DNA of 64,000 bases from Anaerolineaceae bacterium (GTDB lineage: Bacteria > Chloroflexota > Anaerolineae > Anaerolineales > UBA11657). Below the pieces are notes generated by a model that was not told the DNA's origin, did no database searches, and was given only the letters and a program-made list of their open reading frames with translations. The stretch is taken from the NCBI GenBank assembly GCA_003569365.1, contig BGOS01000016.1:93948-157947 (forward strand), written 5' to 3'. Within the stretch, counting starts at the first letter, position 1; the number at the start of each line of letters is the position of its first letter. Of the stretch, positions 35,889-44,840 are shown piece by piece. The position numbers and the translations under genes were made by a program.

Positions 35889-37340
35889 ATGCCTTTTCCC
35901 GATTTGAATTTATTCACAGCAGTGCACCTGCTGTTTCTTTCCGCTTGGGCTTGTGCTCTGCTGCTGGCAGATCTTTGGATTCCTAAAACGCACAAGCCGG
36001 TAACCGGCTGGCTGGCATTTGCCGGCCTCGTAATCACGCTGGGGCTGGTGGTTGCGCAGCTCGGCGCGCGGCAGGCAGCCTTTGGCGGCGCGCTTGCCAC
36101 CGATGGCTTCTCCACCCTCATGAACTTCATTTTTATCGGGGCGGGCATGCTATCTGTGTTGATGGCACTGAACTATCTGCGGCAGCACGATCTAGAGCGT
36201 GGCGAGTTTTATCCGCTGCTGCTGTTTTCGATTGTGGGCATGATGGCCATGGGCATGGCAAAAGATCTGATCGTTGTGTTTCTGGCGTTGGAGCTGCTGT
36301 CCATTCCGTTGTATGTGCTGGCGGGTTTTGGGCGCCCGCGCATTGAGTCGGAGGAAGCCGGCCTCAAGTATTTTCTGCTGGGGGCTTTTTCCTCCGCGTT
36401 TCTGGTGTATGGCATCGCGCTGGTGTATGGTGCCACGCAGGCTACTAGTTTTGCGGGTATCGGGATGGCGCTGGATGCCGGGCAGGCAACCTCGCCGCTG
36501 TTGCTGGCTGGCGTGGGCCTGATCATGGTGGGCATGGGCTTCAAAGTGGCGGCTGTTCCTTTCCATATGTGGACGCCGGACGTGTATGACGGCTCGCCTT
36601 CGGTTGTTACTGCATTCATGTCGGTGGGAGCGAAGGCGGCGGGATTTGCGGCTTTGGTGCGCGTATTGTTTGATGCACTTGCGCCGCTGGCTTCGGAGTG
36701 GGGTGTGGTGGTGGCAACGCTGGCCGCCTTGAGCATGGTGCTTGGCAATGTGGCTGCAATTGCGCAAACTTCCATGAAGCGCATGCTTGCATACTCCTCT
36801 ATTGCGCATGCGGGCTACGTGGCCGTGGCGGCGCTGATTGATGCGCAAGGAGCCCAGTCGAACTTTTCTGCCGGTGCAGCGATTTTTTACTTGGGCGCCT
36901 ACGCGCTCACGAATCTGGGTACGTGGGCGGTTGTGCTGGCAGTTGAAAAACCGGGCCGTATGACCACTGACGTTGCCGATTATGCCGGCCTCGGCCGCAC
37001 CCAACCGGCGCTGGCTGCAGCCATGACACTCTTCATGCTTTCATTGACCGGATTGCCGCCATCAATTGGATTTGTGGCCAAGTTTTATGTTTTCCGGGCT
37101 GCGCTGGAAGCGGGCTATACGTGGCTGGTGCTGCTGGGTGTGGTCACAGTCCTGATCTCTGCCTACTACTACCTGCGCGTGATTGTGGTGATGTGGATGA
37201 AGGAAGGCTTGGGCGAGGCCGTGCTGCCGCGCGCGCTGAACTTCACCATCTGGCTTACCGCTGTCGGAACACTGGTGTTTGGCATTGTACCGGGTCCCTT
37301 AATGAATTTTGTGGAGAGTTCAGTACGCGGAATCTTCTAG
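35889..37340 (+). CDS. nuoN: NADH-quinone oxidoreductase subunit N
   Basis: 483 residues, fourteen helices. LALELLSIPLYVLAGF holds the conserved Glu, and KVAAVPFHMWTPDVYDGSPSVVTAFMSVGAKAAGF the pump-core Lys region. Last gene of the operon; a short hairpin repeat follows its stop and probably ends the transcript. Confidence 0.96.
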   Translation: MPFPDLNLFTAVHLLFLSAWACALLLADLWIPKTHKPVTGWLAFAGLVITLGLVVAQLGARQAAFGGALATDGFSTLMNFIFIGAGMLSVLMALNYLRQHDLERGEFYPLLLFSIVGMMAMGMAKDLIVVFLALELLSIPLYVLAGFGRPRIESEEAGLKYFLLGAFSSAFLVYGIALVYGATQATSFAGIGMALDAGQATSPLLLAGVGLIMVGMGFKVAAVPFHMWTPDVYDGSPSVVTAFMSVGAKAAGFAALVRVLFDALAPLASEWGVVVATLAALSMVLGNVAAIAQTSMKRMLAYSSIAHAGYVAVAALIDAQGAQSNFSAGAAIFYLGAYALTNLGTWAVVLAVEKPGRMTTDVADYAGLGRTQPALAAAMTLFMLSLTGLPPSIGFVAKFYVFRAALEAGYTWLVLLGVVTVLISAYYYLRVIVVMWMKEGLGEAVLPRALNFTIWLTAVGTLVFGIVPGPLMNFVESSVRGIF

Positions 37341-37367
37341 CACTGGTTTCTGGCTGTGAGGGGTGTT

Positions 37368-37393
37368 ATCGCGAGCCTGTCCGAGTGACGGGC
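37368..37393 (+). repeat. 26-bp direct repeat, copy A (hairpin)
   Basis: This 26-base segment recurs at 42860-42885 with one mismatch (GCCTGTC here, GCCCGTC there). Within it GCCTGTC pairs with GACGGGC around a CGAGT loop, and TTTTT occurs a few bases later, so it may terminate nuoA-N. Here the outer stem is lost compared with copy B. Confidence 0.75.
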
Positions 37394-37443
37394 GTGTGGT
37401 TTTTACGGTGTGCGCAAGATGCCTTGTCTGATGACAACGCTTT
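37394..37443. other. Junction between nuo operon and low-GC cassette
   Basis: Short non-coding stretch after repeat A. Base composition drops noticeably from here rightward compared with the nuo genes. No integrase or tRNA fragment is visible. Confidence 0.4.
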
Positions 37444-37791
37444 GTGTCGTGTGGCTGTATTGCCAATCTGGTTCCAAACGTTGGGTTTGGCGGAGAGAGT
37501 GTTCTCCAGTTAGGCGCTGCAAGATTTCCCCAAGTGCGCTGGGGCCCAATTGGTCCGGAAAGCTTCTACTGGAAATGCGGGAGCAAACCCTCAGGTGTCG
37601 TGCGCGAATATAAGGATTTCTGTAAGCGTGAGAGCCCTCGACATTCCGTAGTGGTGGTAACCATAGCGAATGAACCGTTGTATGACTTGGCAGTGTTCAC
37701 AGATAAAGGCTGGGATATTTATTACCGTACATTGCTTAATCAACTTAGGAGTGAAAGATGTCTAGGGATTTTAATTTCAAGCAAGAACTGA
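37444..37791 (+). CDS. Unrecognised ORF, possibly a gene remnant
   Basis: 115 codons without recognisable family. The middle part (EYKDFCKRESPRH, VVVVTIANEPLYDLAVF, DKGWDIYYRTLLNQL) looks like genuine protein rather than random sequence, but the N-terminus is poor and the C-terminus overlaps the well-supported start of the next gene by 34 bases. A truncated gene left at the cassette boundary is one explanation. Confidence 0.3.
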   Translation: MSCGCIANLVPNVGFGGESVLQLGAARFPQVRWGPIGPESFYWKCGSKPSGVVREYKDFCKRESPRHSVVVVTIANEPLYDLAVFTDKGWDIYYRTLLNQLRSERCLGILISSKN

Positions 37792-38615
37792 CCGCATGTT
37801 TTGGGCAACCAGTAAGTGAAAATCCCACACAGGTAATGATTGAAGCGGCTTACAAATACCACCGCCTTGAATGGCGTTACTTGACGATTGAGGTTGCACC
37901 TGATCGCTTGGCTGAGGCTGTGAGTGGAGCCCGCGCTATGGGTTTCGCCGGGTTTAATTGCACTATTCCGCACAAGGTAGCCGTTATTGCACATCTTGAT
38001 GGTTTAGGAGAATCTGCCGCAATTATGGGTGCGGTCAACTGTGTAGTGCGCCGCGGAAATGAACTGATCGGTGAGAATACCGATGGCAAGGGTTTTCTCA
38101 AATCAATCAGGGAGGTAGCGGATCCCATGGGTAAACGCGTTGTTGTTTTTGGAGCGGGTGGTGCTGCGCGCGCTATCACTGTGGAATTGGCTCTTGCTGG
38201 AGCTCAACATTTTGATCTAGTCAATCGTAGTGTTAGCCGAGGCTTGGAACTGGCAGAACTGCTTAAAAGGAAGCTGGGCGTAAGCGTGGAGTTTGCGCCT
38301 TTGACCGGTGGTTATAAGTTGCCTGAGAATTGCGACGTTGTGATTAATGCTACTTCTGTTGGGCTTTACCCTAACGGAGATGCTCGGGTAGGGTTTGACC
38401 ATTCTAGTTTGAGGCCCAGCATGGTGGTGGCTGACGTTATTCCGAATCCTCCTGATACCCAACTTGTGCGGGATGCGCGGAAGATTGGGTGTAGGGTCAT
38501 CGATGGTCTTGGAATGCTTGTAAATCAGGGTGTAATCGGAATTAAGTATTGGACGGGCCTTGATCCGGATTCTGGCGTAATGCGCAGGGCATTAGAGGCT
38601 ATTTTTGCGGAATAA
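37758..38615 (+). CDS. Second shikimate/quinate dehydrogenase family protein
   Basis: 285 residues. NCTIPHKVAVI has the catalytic Lys, GENTDGKGF the catalytic Asp, and GAGGAARAITVELA the nucleotide loop; GLGMLVNQGVIGIKYW closes the domain. AGGAG precedes the ATG. In place of the usual SxS substrate motif near the N-terminus it reads GQPVSENPTQVMIEAAY, differing from the biosynthetic aroE at 10765. Its neighbours are a sugar-type ABC importer, and its codon use is lower in GC. A catabolic or cyclitol-oxidising role is more likely than a second biosynthetic copy, but that is inference. Confidence 0.85.
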   Translation: MSRDFNFKQELTACFGQPVSENPTQVMIEAAYKYHRLEWRYLTIEVAPDRLAEAVSGARAMGFAGFNCTIPHKVAVIAHLDGLGESAAIMGAVNCVVRRGNELIGENTDGKGFLKSIREVADPMGKRVVVFGAGGAARAITVELALAGAQHFDLVNRSVSRGLELAELLKRKLGVSVEFAPLTGGYKLPENCDVVINATSVGLYPNGDARVGFDHSSLRPSMVVADVIPNPPDTQLVRDARKIGCRVIDGLGMLVNQGVIGIKYWTGLDPDSGVMRRALEAIFAE

Positions 38616-38880
38616 TTTGGATCATTGCGTGAATTTGTGAGGGTTCGAGGGAGGCTGAGCATCTTCGATTTTAATCGTGGGAATTCTGGTAATATTTGGT
38701 TGGGAATAAAGTTCAAGTCACGGCAGCATGCGTGACACTGCACCACGGCTCTGGTGAGGGTTGGGGCTCGGGTGCTCTGTGGTAAGCTGCTTTGCCAGCG
38801 GAGGATGCCACTCAATATTATTTAGTTGATTGCTGCGGAAATTTGAGGCGTTGTATTAGTGACTATTGGAGGACTACAAA
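38616..38880. other. Intergenic region before the ABC importer
   Basis: 265 bases with no convincing gene. It ends in a strong GGAGG ribosome site at about 38868-38872 for the binding-protein gene. A promoter may lie here but no clear -10/-35 pair was found. Confidence 0.4.
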
Positions 38881-39789
38881 ATGAAAGTTTCAAGATTGTT
38901 TAATGTATTGATGGTTGCGCTTGTGCTGTTGGTTGCCTGCTCAGCTCCGGCACCAAAAGAGATTGTCATAGGGATGACAGTTCCGGGTCTTCAGTTTCCG
39001 TTCTTTGTGATAATGAAGGATGAAGCAGACGCGGCTGCTGCTAAACTTGGCGTCAAAATAATATTTGTGGATGCCCAGAATGACTCGGCCAAACAGGCCG
39101 CAGCTGTCGAGGGCTTTGTTGCTCAGAAAGTGAGCGCAATACTGATTTCCCCCATGACAGTTGACTCGTTGGTGCCATCCATTGAGGCGGCTGTTGCTGC
39201 GGGTATTCCTGTTGCGACTGTTGACCGCAAGGCAAACACGGATAAGGTACTAATTCATGTGGGCGCGGATAACGTGGAGGGTGGGCGGGCTGCGGCGCGT
39301 TTCATCATTGATAAACTTGGTGGAAAGGGTTCTGTTATTGAGCTTGAGGGTACCCCGGGTGCGTCTCCTGCTATCGATCGCAAGAAGGGCTTTGACGAGG
39401 TAATTGGCGCCTCTAGCGTGAAAATTATCGTGAGCCAGACGGCTGAATTTAACCGAGCCAAGGGCAATAGTGTCATGGAAAACCTGATGCAGGCGTATCC
39501 AGATTTTGACGCTGTATTTGGCGCAAATGATGAGATGATCATCGGTGCAATTGAGGCTATGTCTTCGGCTGGTGTTGATCCTAAAAGCAAGGTGACGGCA
39601 GGTTTCGACGCGACCCCAGACGCCTTTGCTTATATGAAAGATGGTAGGCTCGGTGCCACTATTGATCAGTATCCAGGCCAACAGGCTGGTAAGGCGCTTG
39701 AGGTACTGGTGGATTTCATCAAGAATAAGAAATCACCTCCAGAGTCGGTGGTTTTCATTTCGCCGAAGGCTGTGACAACAGCTCCCTAG
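38881..39789 (+). CDS. Sugar-type ABC importer, substrate-binding lipoprotein (periplasmic-binding family 4-like)
   Basis: 302 residues. A signal peptide ends in the lipobox LLVAC, so the protein is lipid-anchored. The two-lobed fold shows KEIVIGMTVPGLQFPFFVIMKDEA, ISPMTVDSLVPSIEAA, PVATVDRKAN, HVGADNVEGGRAAARF and FGANDEMIIGAIEA, all typical of RbsB/XylF-type proteins that bind sugars or cyclitols. The ligand is unknown; the adjacent shikimate-dehydrogenase-like gene hints at a cyclic polyol or quinate-like compound. ATG 38881 is chosen for its ribosome site. Confidence 0.88.
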   Translation: MKVSRLFNVLMVALVLLVACSAPAPKEIVIGMTVPGLQFPFFVIMKDEADAAAAKLGVKIIFVDAQNDSAKQAAAVEGFVAQKVSAILISPMTVDSLVPSIEAAVAAGIPVATVDRKANTDKVLIHVGADNVEGGRAAARFIIDKLGGKGSVIELEGTPGASPAIDRKKGFDEVIGASSVKIIVSQTAEFNRAKGNSVMENLMQAYPDFDAVFGANDEMIIGAIEAMSSAGVDPKSKVTAGFDATPDAFAYMKDGRLGATIDQYPGQQAGKALEVLVDFIKNKKSPPESVVFISPKAVTTAP

Positions 39790-40294
39790 GTTGGTTCTTC
39801 TGCAGGGAGGTCGTGGGTGTACAAGCCAAGGCCTCCCTCTTGGTTTTCGCTGTTTCGGCACATGTCTTTGAAGTCAGAGACCAGGCACTCGGTCATGTGC
39901 ATCAATAGTGTGTGAGAAGGCCCGGTGCTCGGTCGGGTGAAATCTTTGTTAGTTGTCTGACGGCATCGCGCTGCTACTATTGGATTCATCAGCGCCACAA
40001 TTTATCCTTCTACCAAGCTCAATGTATCAATAAGAATAAGGTCATGGGTGTCCCCACTAAATTTTTGTTGAGTGCTTGCCGTCCACTGTGAGGCACTGAC
40101 CTTTGCTTAGAACCGCCTGCTACTCGGCGGGTGTAATCCGTCCGGTCTGGGCACGCCACAGTTGACTGTGCGGCTCCCCGCAAGTTACCTGTCGGAAGCC
40201 GTGTCCCCTGTCCAATTGGTGACCGATACTCTAGTTTGTTTATTGTGCCTAATGAGTATTCGACCTCTGTGCGCTTACCTGCCCCAAAAGTAAA
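39790..40294. other. Intergenic region within the importer gene group
   Basis: About 500 bases with no supported gene. Near the left end GGGAGG (39806 region) can pair with CCTCCC around 39835, followed by TCTTGGTTTT, a possible terminator or attenuating hairpin after the binding-protein gene. That would keep binding protein more abundant than ATPase and permease. A 231-codon minus-strand frame here is judged a shadow. Confidence 0.4.
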
Positions 40295-41824
40295 ATGAGC
40301 ACACTTATGCGGATGACTGGCATTAGCAAGAGCTTTCCGGGAGTTACTGCACTGAAGCGGGTCGATTTCGAACTCAGTTACGGCGAAGTTCATGCCTTGG
40401 TGGGCGAGAATGGCGCTGGAAAGTCCACTCTTATGAAAATTCTGGCAGGTGTCTATCGTGCCGACGAAGGGGAGATTTGGCTGAAAAACCAAAGGGTTGT
40501 GCCGAAGAGCCCGAAGACGATGATTGACGCGGGAGTAAGTGTCATTTATCAAGAGCTCACGCTCATACCTTATCTGTCGGTCGCTGAAAATATATTTCTC
40601 GGTCGGGAGCCCCTTCGTTCGAATGGACTGATCGATTGGAGCGCGATGTGGCTGGAGGTGGAAAAGCTTCTGGCTCCTTTTAATTTGTTTCTCAATCCCC
40701 GGTCGGTTGTCCACTCAATTGGTCCTGCTTTCCAGCAGGTTGTCGAGATTGCGAAGGCGCTCTCTTTAAAGGCGGATATCATCGTCATGGATGAGCCGAC
40801 TGCGCCGCTCACGGGCAGCGAAGTGGCAAGGCTTTTTGAGATTATCCGGAAATTGAAAGCAGATGGGGTAGCCATCGCGTACATTTCGCATCGTTTGGAG
40901 GAGATTCATGAGGTTGCGGATCGCGTGACGGTTTTGAGGGATGGAGAGCGGATGGTGACGGCCGCACTTTCAGATTTGACCGTGGACGAAATTGTCAGTC
41001 ATATGGTCGGCCGGAAGCTTACTGAGCAATATCCAACAGTCGAGTTCCCGGCTGGGGATGAACTTATCCGAGTGGAGGGCCTGACCAAGAAGGGGACGTG
41101 CAAAGATGTGTCTTTTAGCGTGCGGAGTGGAGAGATTCTTGGATTTGCGGGGTTGGTGGGGGCGGGACGCACAGAGATTATGCAGCTGATCTATGGTTAT
41201 CGTCGCAAAGATGCAGGTCGAATCTTCCTTCGTGGTCGTGAGGTACAGCTCCGAAATACCCGTGATGCAGTGCGGTGTGGTATTGCGCTGATTCCGGAGG
41301 AAAGAAAAAAGCAGGGGCTTGTTCTTGGACTTTCAGTCATTGATAATTCGGCATTATCTATTCTCGATCTCAACACCTCGTTTGGGTTCATTAAATGGCC
41401 GGCCATAGCTCGAATAGTGGGCGAGATGGTGCGCAGTCTCGAAATTCGGACACCCTCACTTTATCAGAAGGTCAAAAATCTTTCCGGTGGCAATCAGCAA
41501 AAAATTGTGCTTTCAAAATGGTTTGCGCGCAATTGTGACGTCTATATCTTTGACGAACCAACGCGCGGCATTGATGTGGGAGCCAAAGCCGAAATTTACA
41601 AACTCCTCTTGTCCCGGGCACGCAATGGCGCTGCGATTATTCTGGTCTCCTCTGACCTTCCAGAGGTCATGAACATGGCCACTAGAATTCTTGTTGTGTT
41701 TGGTGGACAAATTGTCAAGGAGTTTCGCCGAGGGGAGGCTACCGAGGAACAGGTTATTAGTTGTGCACTCGGCCTCGAGCGGCAATCAACGGTAGAAGCC
41801 CTGGCGGCAGGAGCACACAAATGA
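40295..41824 (+). CDS. Sugar-type ABC importer, duplicated ATPase
   Basis: 509 residues, two nucleotide-binding domains as in RbsA/MglA. The first has Walker A GENGAGKST and Walker B IIVMDEPTAPLT, but its signature is degenerate (IGPAFQQVVEIAKAL). The second has a degenerate Walker A (GLVGAGRTEIM), as usual for this family, and a good LSGGNQQK signature with YIFDEPTRGID. Its stop overlaps the permease start (ATGA). It powers uptake with the genes on either side. Confidence 0.92.
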   Translation: MSTLMRMTGISKSFPGVTALKRVDFELSYGEVHALVGENGAGKSTLMKILAGVYRADEGEIWLKNQRVVPKSPKTMIDAGVSVIYQELTLIPYLSVAENIFLGREPLRSNGLIDWSAMWLEVEKLLAPFNLFLNPRSVVHSIGPAFQQVVEIAKALSLKADIIVMDEPTAPLTGSEVARLFEIIRKLKADGVAIAYISHRLEEIHEVADRVTVLRDGERMVTAALSDLTVDEIVSHMVGRKLTEQYPTVEFPAGDELIRVEGLTKKGTCKDVSFSVRSGEILGFAGLVGAGRTEIMQLIYGYRRKDAGRIFLRGREVQLRNTRDAVRCGIALIPEERKKQGLVLGLSVIDNSALSILDLNTSFGFIKWPAIARIVGEMVRSLEIRTPSLYQKVKNLSGGNQQKIVLSKWFARNCDVYIFDEPTRGIDVGAKAEIYKLLLSRARNGAAIILVSSDLPEVMNMATRILVVFGGQIVKEFRRGEATEEQVISCALGLERQSTVEALAAGAHK

Positions 41825-42753
41825 AGCTGAACCTTCAGTCTATTATCCGGTCGTACGGTATCGTGATTGCATTCGTCATGATCTGTGCTGTTATGGCCGT
41901 GCTGTCCCCTGTGTTTTTGACCGTAACAAACGTGCTGAACGTGATCCGCCAGTCGTCGATTTTTGGGATTATGGCTATTGGTATGACTTTTGTAATTCTC
42001 ACCGGAGGGATAGACCTCTCCGTTGGATCCATTCTAGCGGTTGTGGGGGCGGTGTCCGCTGGAATGTTGAAGGGTGGAATGGAACTTCTTCCCGTTGTGA
42101 GCCTGGCGTTAGCGATTGGTGTTTCCTGCGGACTTGCGAATGGAGTGTTGATCACAGTTGGCCGTATCGCTCCGTTTGTTGTAACTCTAGGTATGATGAG
42201 CATCGCGCGGAGCCTTACCCTAATCTACACAACTGGATACCCGATTAGCGGATTTGCCGGCACCTTCCGATTTATCGGAGGCGGGGATATTCTTGGGGTA
42301 CCTTTTCCCATCGTCCTCTTTTTGCTTACCGCGTCCATTGCTTGGGTCATCCTGACTCAGACCCGCATGGGACGGTATACATACGCAATTGGCGGAAACG
42401 AGGAAACTGTAAAGCTCTCCGGAATTAACGCGGACTTCTACAAGACTACCGTATACGTCATTTCAGGAATTACTGCGGCAATTAGCGCCCTTATTCTTAC
42501 TTCGCGCCTAAATTCTGCTGAGCCGATGGCAGGGCAGGGTTACGAGTTGGATGTAATCGCAGCTGTGGTAATCGGAGGGACCAGCTTGAATGGCGGGCGC
42601 GGTAGCGTCTGGGGTACTCTTGTTGGGGCCCTTCTAATTGGTGTCATCAATAATGGCATGAATCTTCTCGGTATCCCTCCATATTTTCAGCTTCTCGTGA
42701 AGGGATTTATTATTATCGGGGCTGTACTACTCGATCGACTGCGTGAGGACTAG
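41821..42753 (+). CDS. Sugar-type ABC importer, permease
   Basis: 310 residues from ATG 41821; the track's 41761 start lies within the ATPase gene. Eight to ten hydrophobic segments and the family signature FVILTGGIDLSVGSILA and GYELDVIAAVVIGGTSLNGGRGS, near the coupling helix, identify an RbsC/XylH-type CUT2 permease. Inner-membrane channel subunit. Last gene of the cassette, 106 bp before repeat B. Confidence 0.93.
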   Translation: MKLNLQSIIRSYGIVIAFVMICAVMAVLSPVFLTVTNVLNVIRQSSIFGIMAIGMTFVILTGGIDLSVGSILAVVGAVSAGMLKGGMELLPVVSLALAIGVSCGLANGVLITVGRIAPFVVTLGMMSIARSLTLIYTTGYPISGFAGTFRFIGGGDILGVPFPIVLFLLTASIAWVILTQTRMGRYTYAIGGNEETVKLSGINADFYKTTVYVISGITAAISALILTSRLNSAEPMAGQGYELDVIAAVVIGGTSLNGGRGSVWGTLVGALLIGVINNGMNLLGIPPYFQLLVKGFIIIGAVLLDRLRED

Positions 42754-43070
42754 GCTACAGCTGACGGATAGTTATCGATACGTCCGCTGGAGTGTGTCTC
42801 GATCATGTGGAGAGTGCCGGACGCGGTATTTTCTAGCATCCGGAGTGTGGTGTGACTGAATCGCGAGCCCGTCCGAGTGACGGGCTCGCATCATTTACAG
42901 GGCTTACAACGGGTATGCTGCAAGTATCAAGCTCTGGCCAGCTTTGTGACTGCTGTTTGCTGCGGGGACTTTCGCAATAATGCGCGTGCTATAGACTTTC
43001 TTCCCAAGGGCACTGCGTAGACCCGGGGTGCGGCGGAGATTCAATTAAATTTCTGTATTGGTCGTTCCAA
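42754..43070. other. Convergent intergenic region containing repeat B
   Basis: 317 bases between the importer permease (plus) and the spermidine-synthase-like gene (minus). It contains the strong hairpin at 42863-42889, which could terminate transcription from the left. No gene is seen. Confidence 0.5.
42860..42889 (+). repeat. 26-bp direct repeat, copy B, with full 11-bp hairpin
   Basis: GCGAGCCCGTC (42863-42873) pairs perfectly with GACGGGCTCGC (42879-42889) around CGAGT. Bases 42860-42885 repeat those at 37368-37393 with one mismatch. No T-run follows, so it is either a factor-dependent or bidirectional terminator, or a REP-like element. Confidence 0.8.
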
Positions 43071-44840
43071 CTAAGGGCGCGATAGTTCGATGTAATTCAA
43101 CATATCATCCATTGCCTGGTTTACCAGCTGGGGTGACTTCTCCACCAGCCGAAATGGGGTCGAAAACTCGAGGCTCGGCTTATCGTCTGTGATGATTGCG
43201 GCAGCTTCGTAATAACCTTTCAGCTCCTCGCCTTCGAACAGCAGCAAATTGAATATTGCTTCAGGAGAATCCAAACCAGTTAATTGCAGATAGCTCCGGT
43301 CCTCAGAGTTCAGGAGTGCGAAACTGGTGCGCAGGGCGGCTAAGCCAAGTGCAATTGGTTTTGCAGATCCGATGATTATTAGCTCGTTGCTATTTTGTTT
43401 TGCAAGATACTGCGAACGAAGGTTATTGGTGCCCTTTATCTCGTAATCAATGTTCTCCCCTTTGCGTAAGTTGACAAACACCATTTGGTGGGGAAAAACG
43501 GAATCGAAGGTTTTGTAAAACCCCTGATATTCCTCCGGCTTTAGATCGTAGAGCGGGAACCATTGAAAATAAAGTCCGTCCGCGCTGAGCCTGCTTTTTG
43601 CAATCTCCAAAAACTCTTTGGTGAATAGCAGAGACGAGAATGATTGGTAGAGCTCCAAGGGGTGATTGGCAATGAAATCGTACTTGTTGTCTGTCCTCAA
43701 TAAGAAATGTCTGGCATCATCATAAACAATTTCGTGGTTGGCATTGAAGACTCCGGCGTTTATCATTTCGAAGAAGCCTGCTGTTTTCAGGACCTTGGGT
43801 TCGATTTCCACGGTGGTTGTCTTGGTGTGCCGGCTCAGAATGCTGGAGGAGGCCCCCGTTCCAAACCCGATGACGAGCGAGGTTTGCGCGCGCGGATTGG
43901 CTAAAACGGGCAGATACCCCAGTAATGTGCTGGTTCTTACATCGCTGAGGCGCAGGCTGCTTGATCCTTGGCCGTTCAGCAACAGCCGCTTAACTGCGCC
44001 AAATTGGCCCTGCCCGATTACAGTCACGTAGCCATAGCTGCCTTCTTCATAAAACAGGAACTTTTGGTCACCCAAGTTATTTGCATTGTAAAAGCCACAG
44101 GCTCCGCCGTTATAAAGGCTGGTGAGGCTGTAGTTACCGCAATAACTCAGACCGACAAATACCGCTAGTAGCGGTGGAGCGAAGAACTTCAGTTTGTCTG
44201 GGTGGCTGTGAAAGAGTGTCAAAACTCCCGCGCCAACATTTAGCAGGGCACCGATTATTATTGTGTATCGGACCCCCAGGTTCGGCAGCAGTATGAAACC
44301 TGCCAGCAGGGAGCCCGCAACTGCGCCTAGATTGTTGGCGGAGTACAGCTCCCCAATGCCTTTCCCGACGCTAGAGCCCACATATGATTTGGCGAGTATT
44401 GGGAAGGTTGTGCCCATGAGGGTGGTCGGTATCAGGAGCAATAACAATATGCAGCTGAATTCGGCAAAGTAATACAGTAATGGTGTTTTGATAGCGGTGA
44501 CTGTCTGCAGGATCGTGGGCAGCGTTGAGAACAGGCTGAGCAGTAACAATGCATAGGCGGCGATGCCAAATTCAACGATTGAATAGAGAAGCAATGGCCG
44601 GCCAACAGCATCGATCCAAAAGCGCATGATGAAGCTGCCAAGCGCCAATCCCAGCATGAATGCGGTCAGAATGAGCGCAACAACATACACCGTGGACTGA
44701 AGAACCGAAGTGATCGGCCTGATCCATGAAACTTGATGTGTTAGTGCAGCCATGCCAGACAGAGAAAGGGCCAGCAGCAAGAACCAGGCGGGGCGCGGCT
44801 GATGTGGCGGAGTTTGGCTAGAGTTTGTGCTGGTTTGCAT
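43071..44840 (-). CDS. Membrane-embedded spermidine-synthase-like protein
   Basis: 589 residues. The first about 220 form six to seven hydrophobic helices with the family pattern LSGMAALTHQVSW and LGLALGSFIMRF. The C-terminal part is a Rossmann methyltransferase/aminopropyltransferase fold: VIGFGTGASSSIL, TVEIEPKVL, YDDARHFL, YDFIANHPLELYQSFSSLLFTKEFL. The usual catalytic acid in Y-D-x-I-x-x-D/E-P is replaced (ANHPLE), so true spermidine synthesis is doubtful. Such membrane proteins are of unknown function. It overlaps the upstream gene by 23 bases. Confidence 0.78.
   Translation of the reverse strand: MQTSTNSSQTPPHQPRPAWFLLLALSLSGMAALTHQVSWIRPITSVLQSTVYVVALILTAFMLGLALGSFIMRFWIDAVGRPLLLYSIVEFGIAAYALLLLSLFSTLPTILQTVTAIKTPLLYYFAEFSCILLLLLIPTTLMGTTFPILAKSYVGSSVGKGIGELYSANNLGAVAGSLLAGFILLPNLGVRYTIIIGALLNVGAGVLTLFHSHPDKLKFFAPPLLAVFVGLSYCGNYSLTSLYNGGACGFYNANNLGDQKFLFYEEGSYGYVTVIGQGQFGAVKRLLLNGQGSSSLRLSDVRTSTLLGYLPVLANPRAQTSLVIGFGTGASSSILSRHTKTTTVEIEPKVLKTAGFFEMINAGVFNANHEIVYDDARHFLLRTDNKYDFIANHPLELYQSFSSLLFTKEFLEIAKSRLSADGLYFQWFPLYDLKPEEYQGFYKTFDSVFPHQMVFVNLRKGENIDYEIKGTNNLRSQYLAKQNSNELIIIGSAKPIALGLAALRTSFALLNSEDRSYLQLTGLDSPEAIFNLLLFEGEELKGYYEAAAIITDDKPSLEFSTPFRLVEKSPQLVNQAMDDMLNYIELSRP

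Noticed and set aside
40019-40714. 231-codon minus-strand frame in the importer region
   Set aside because: Overlaps the start of the ABC ATPase and shows no family motif; composition unlike a real protein.
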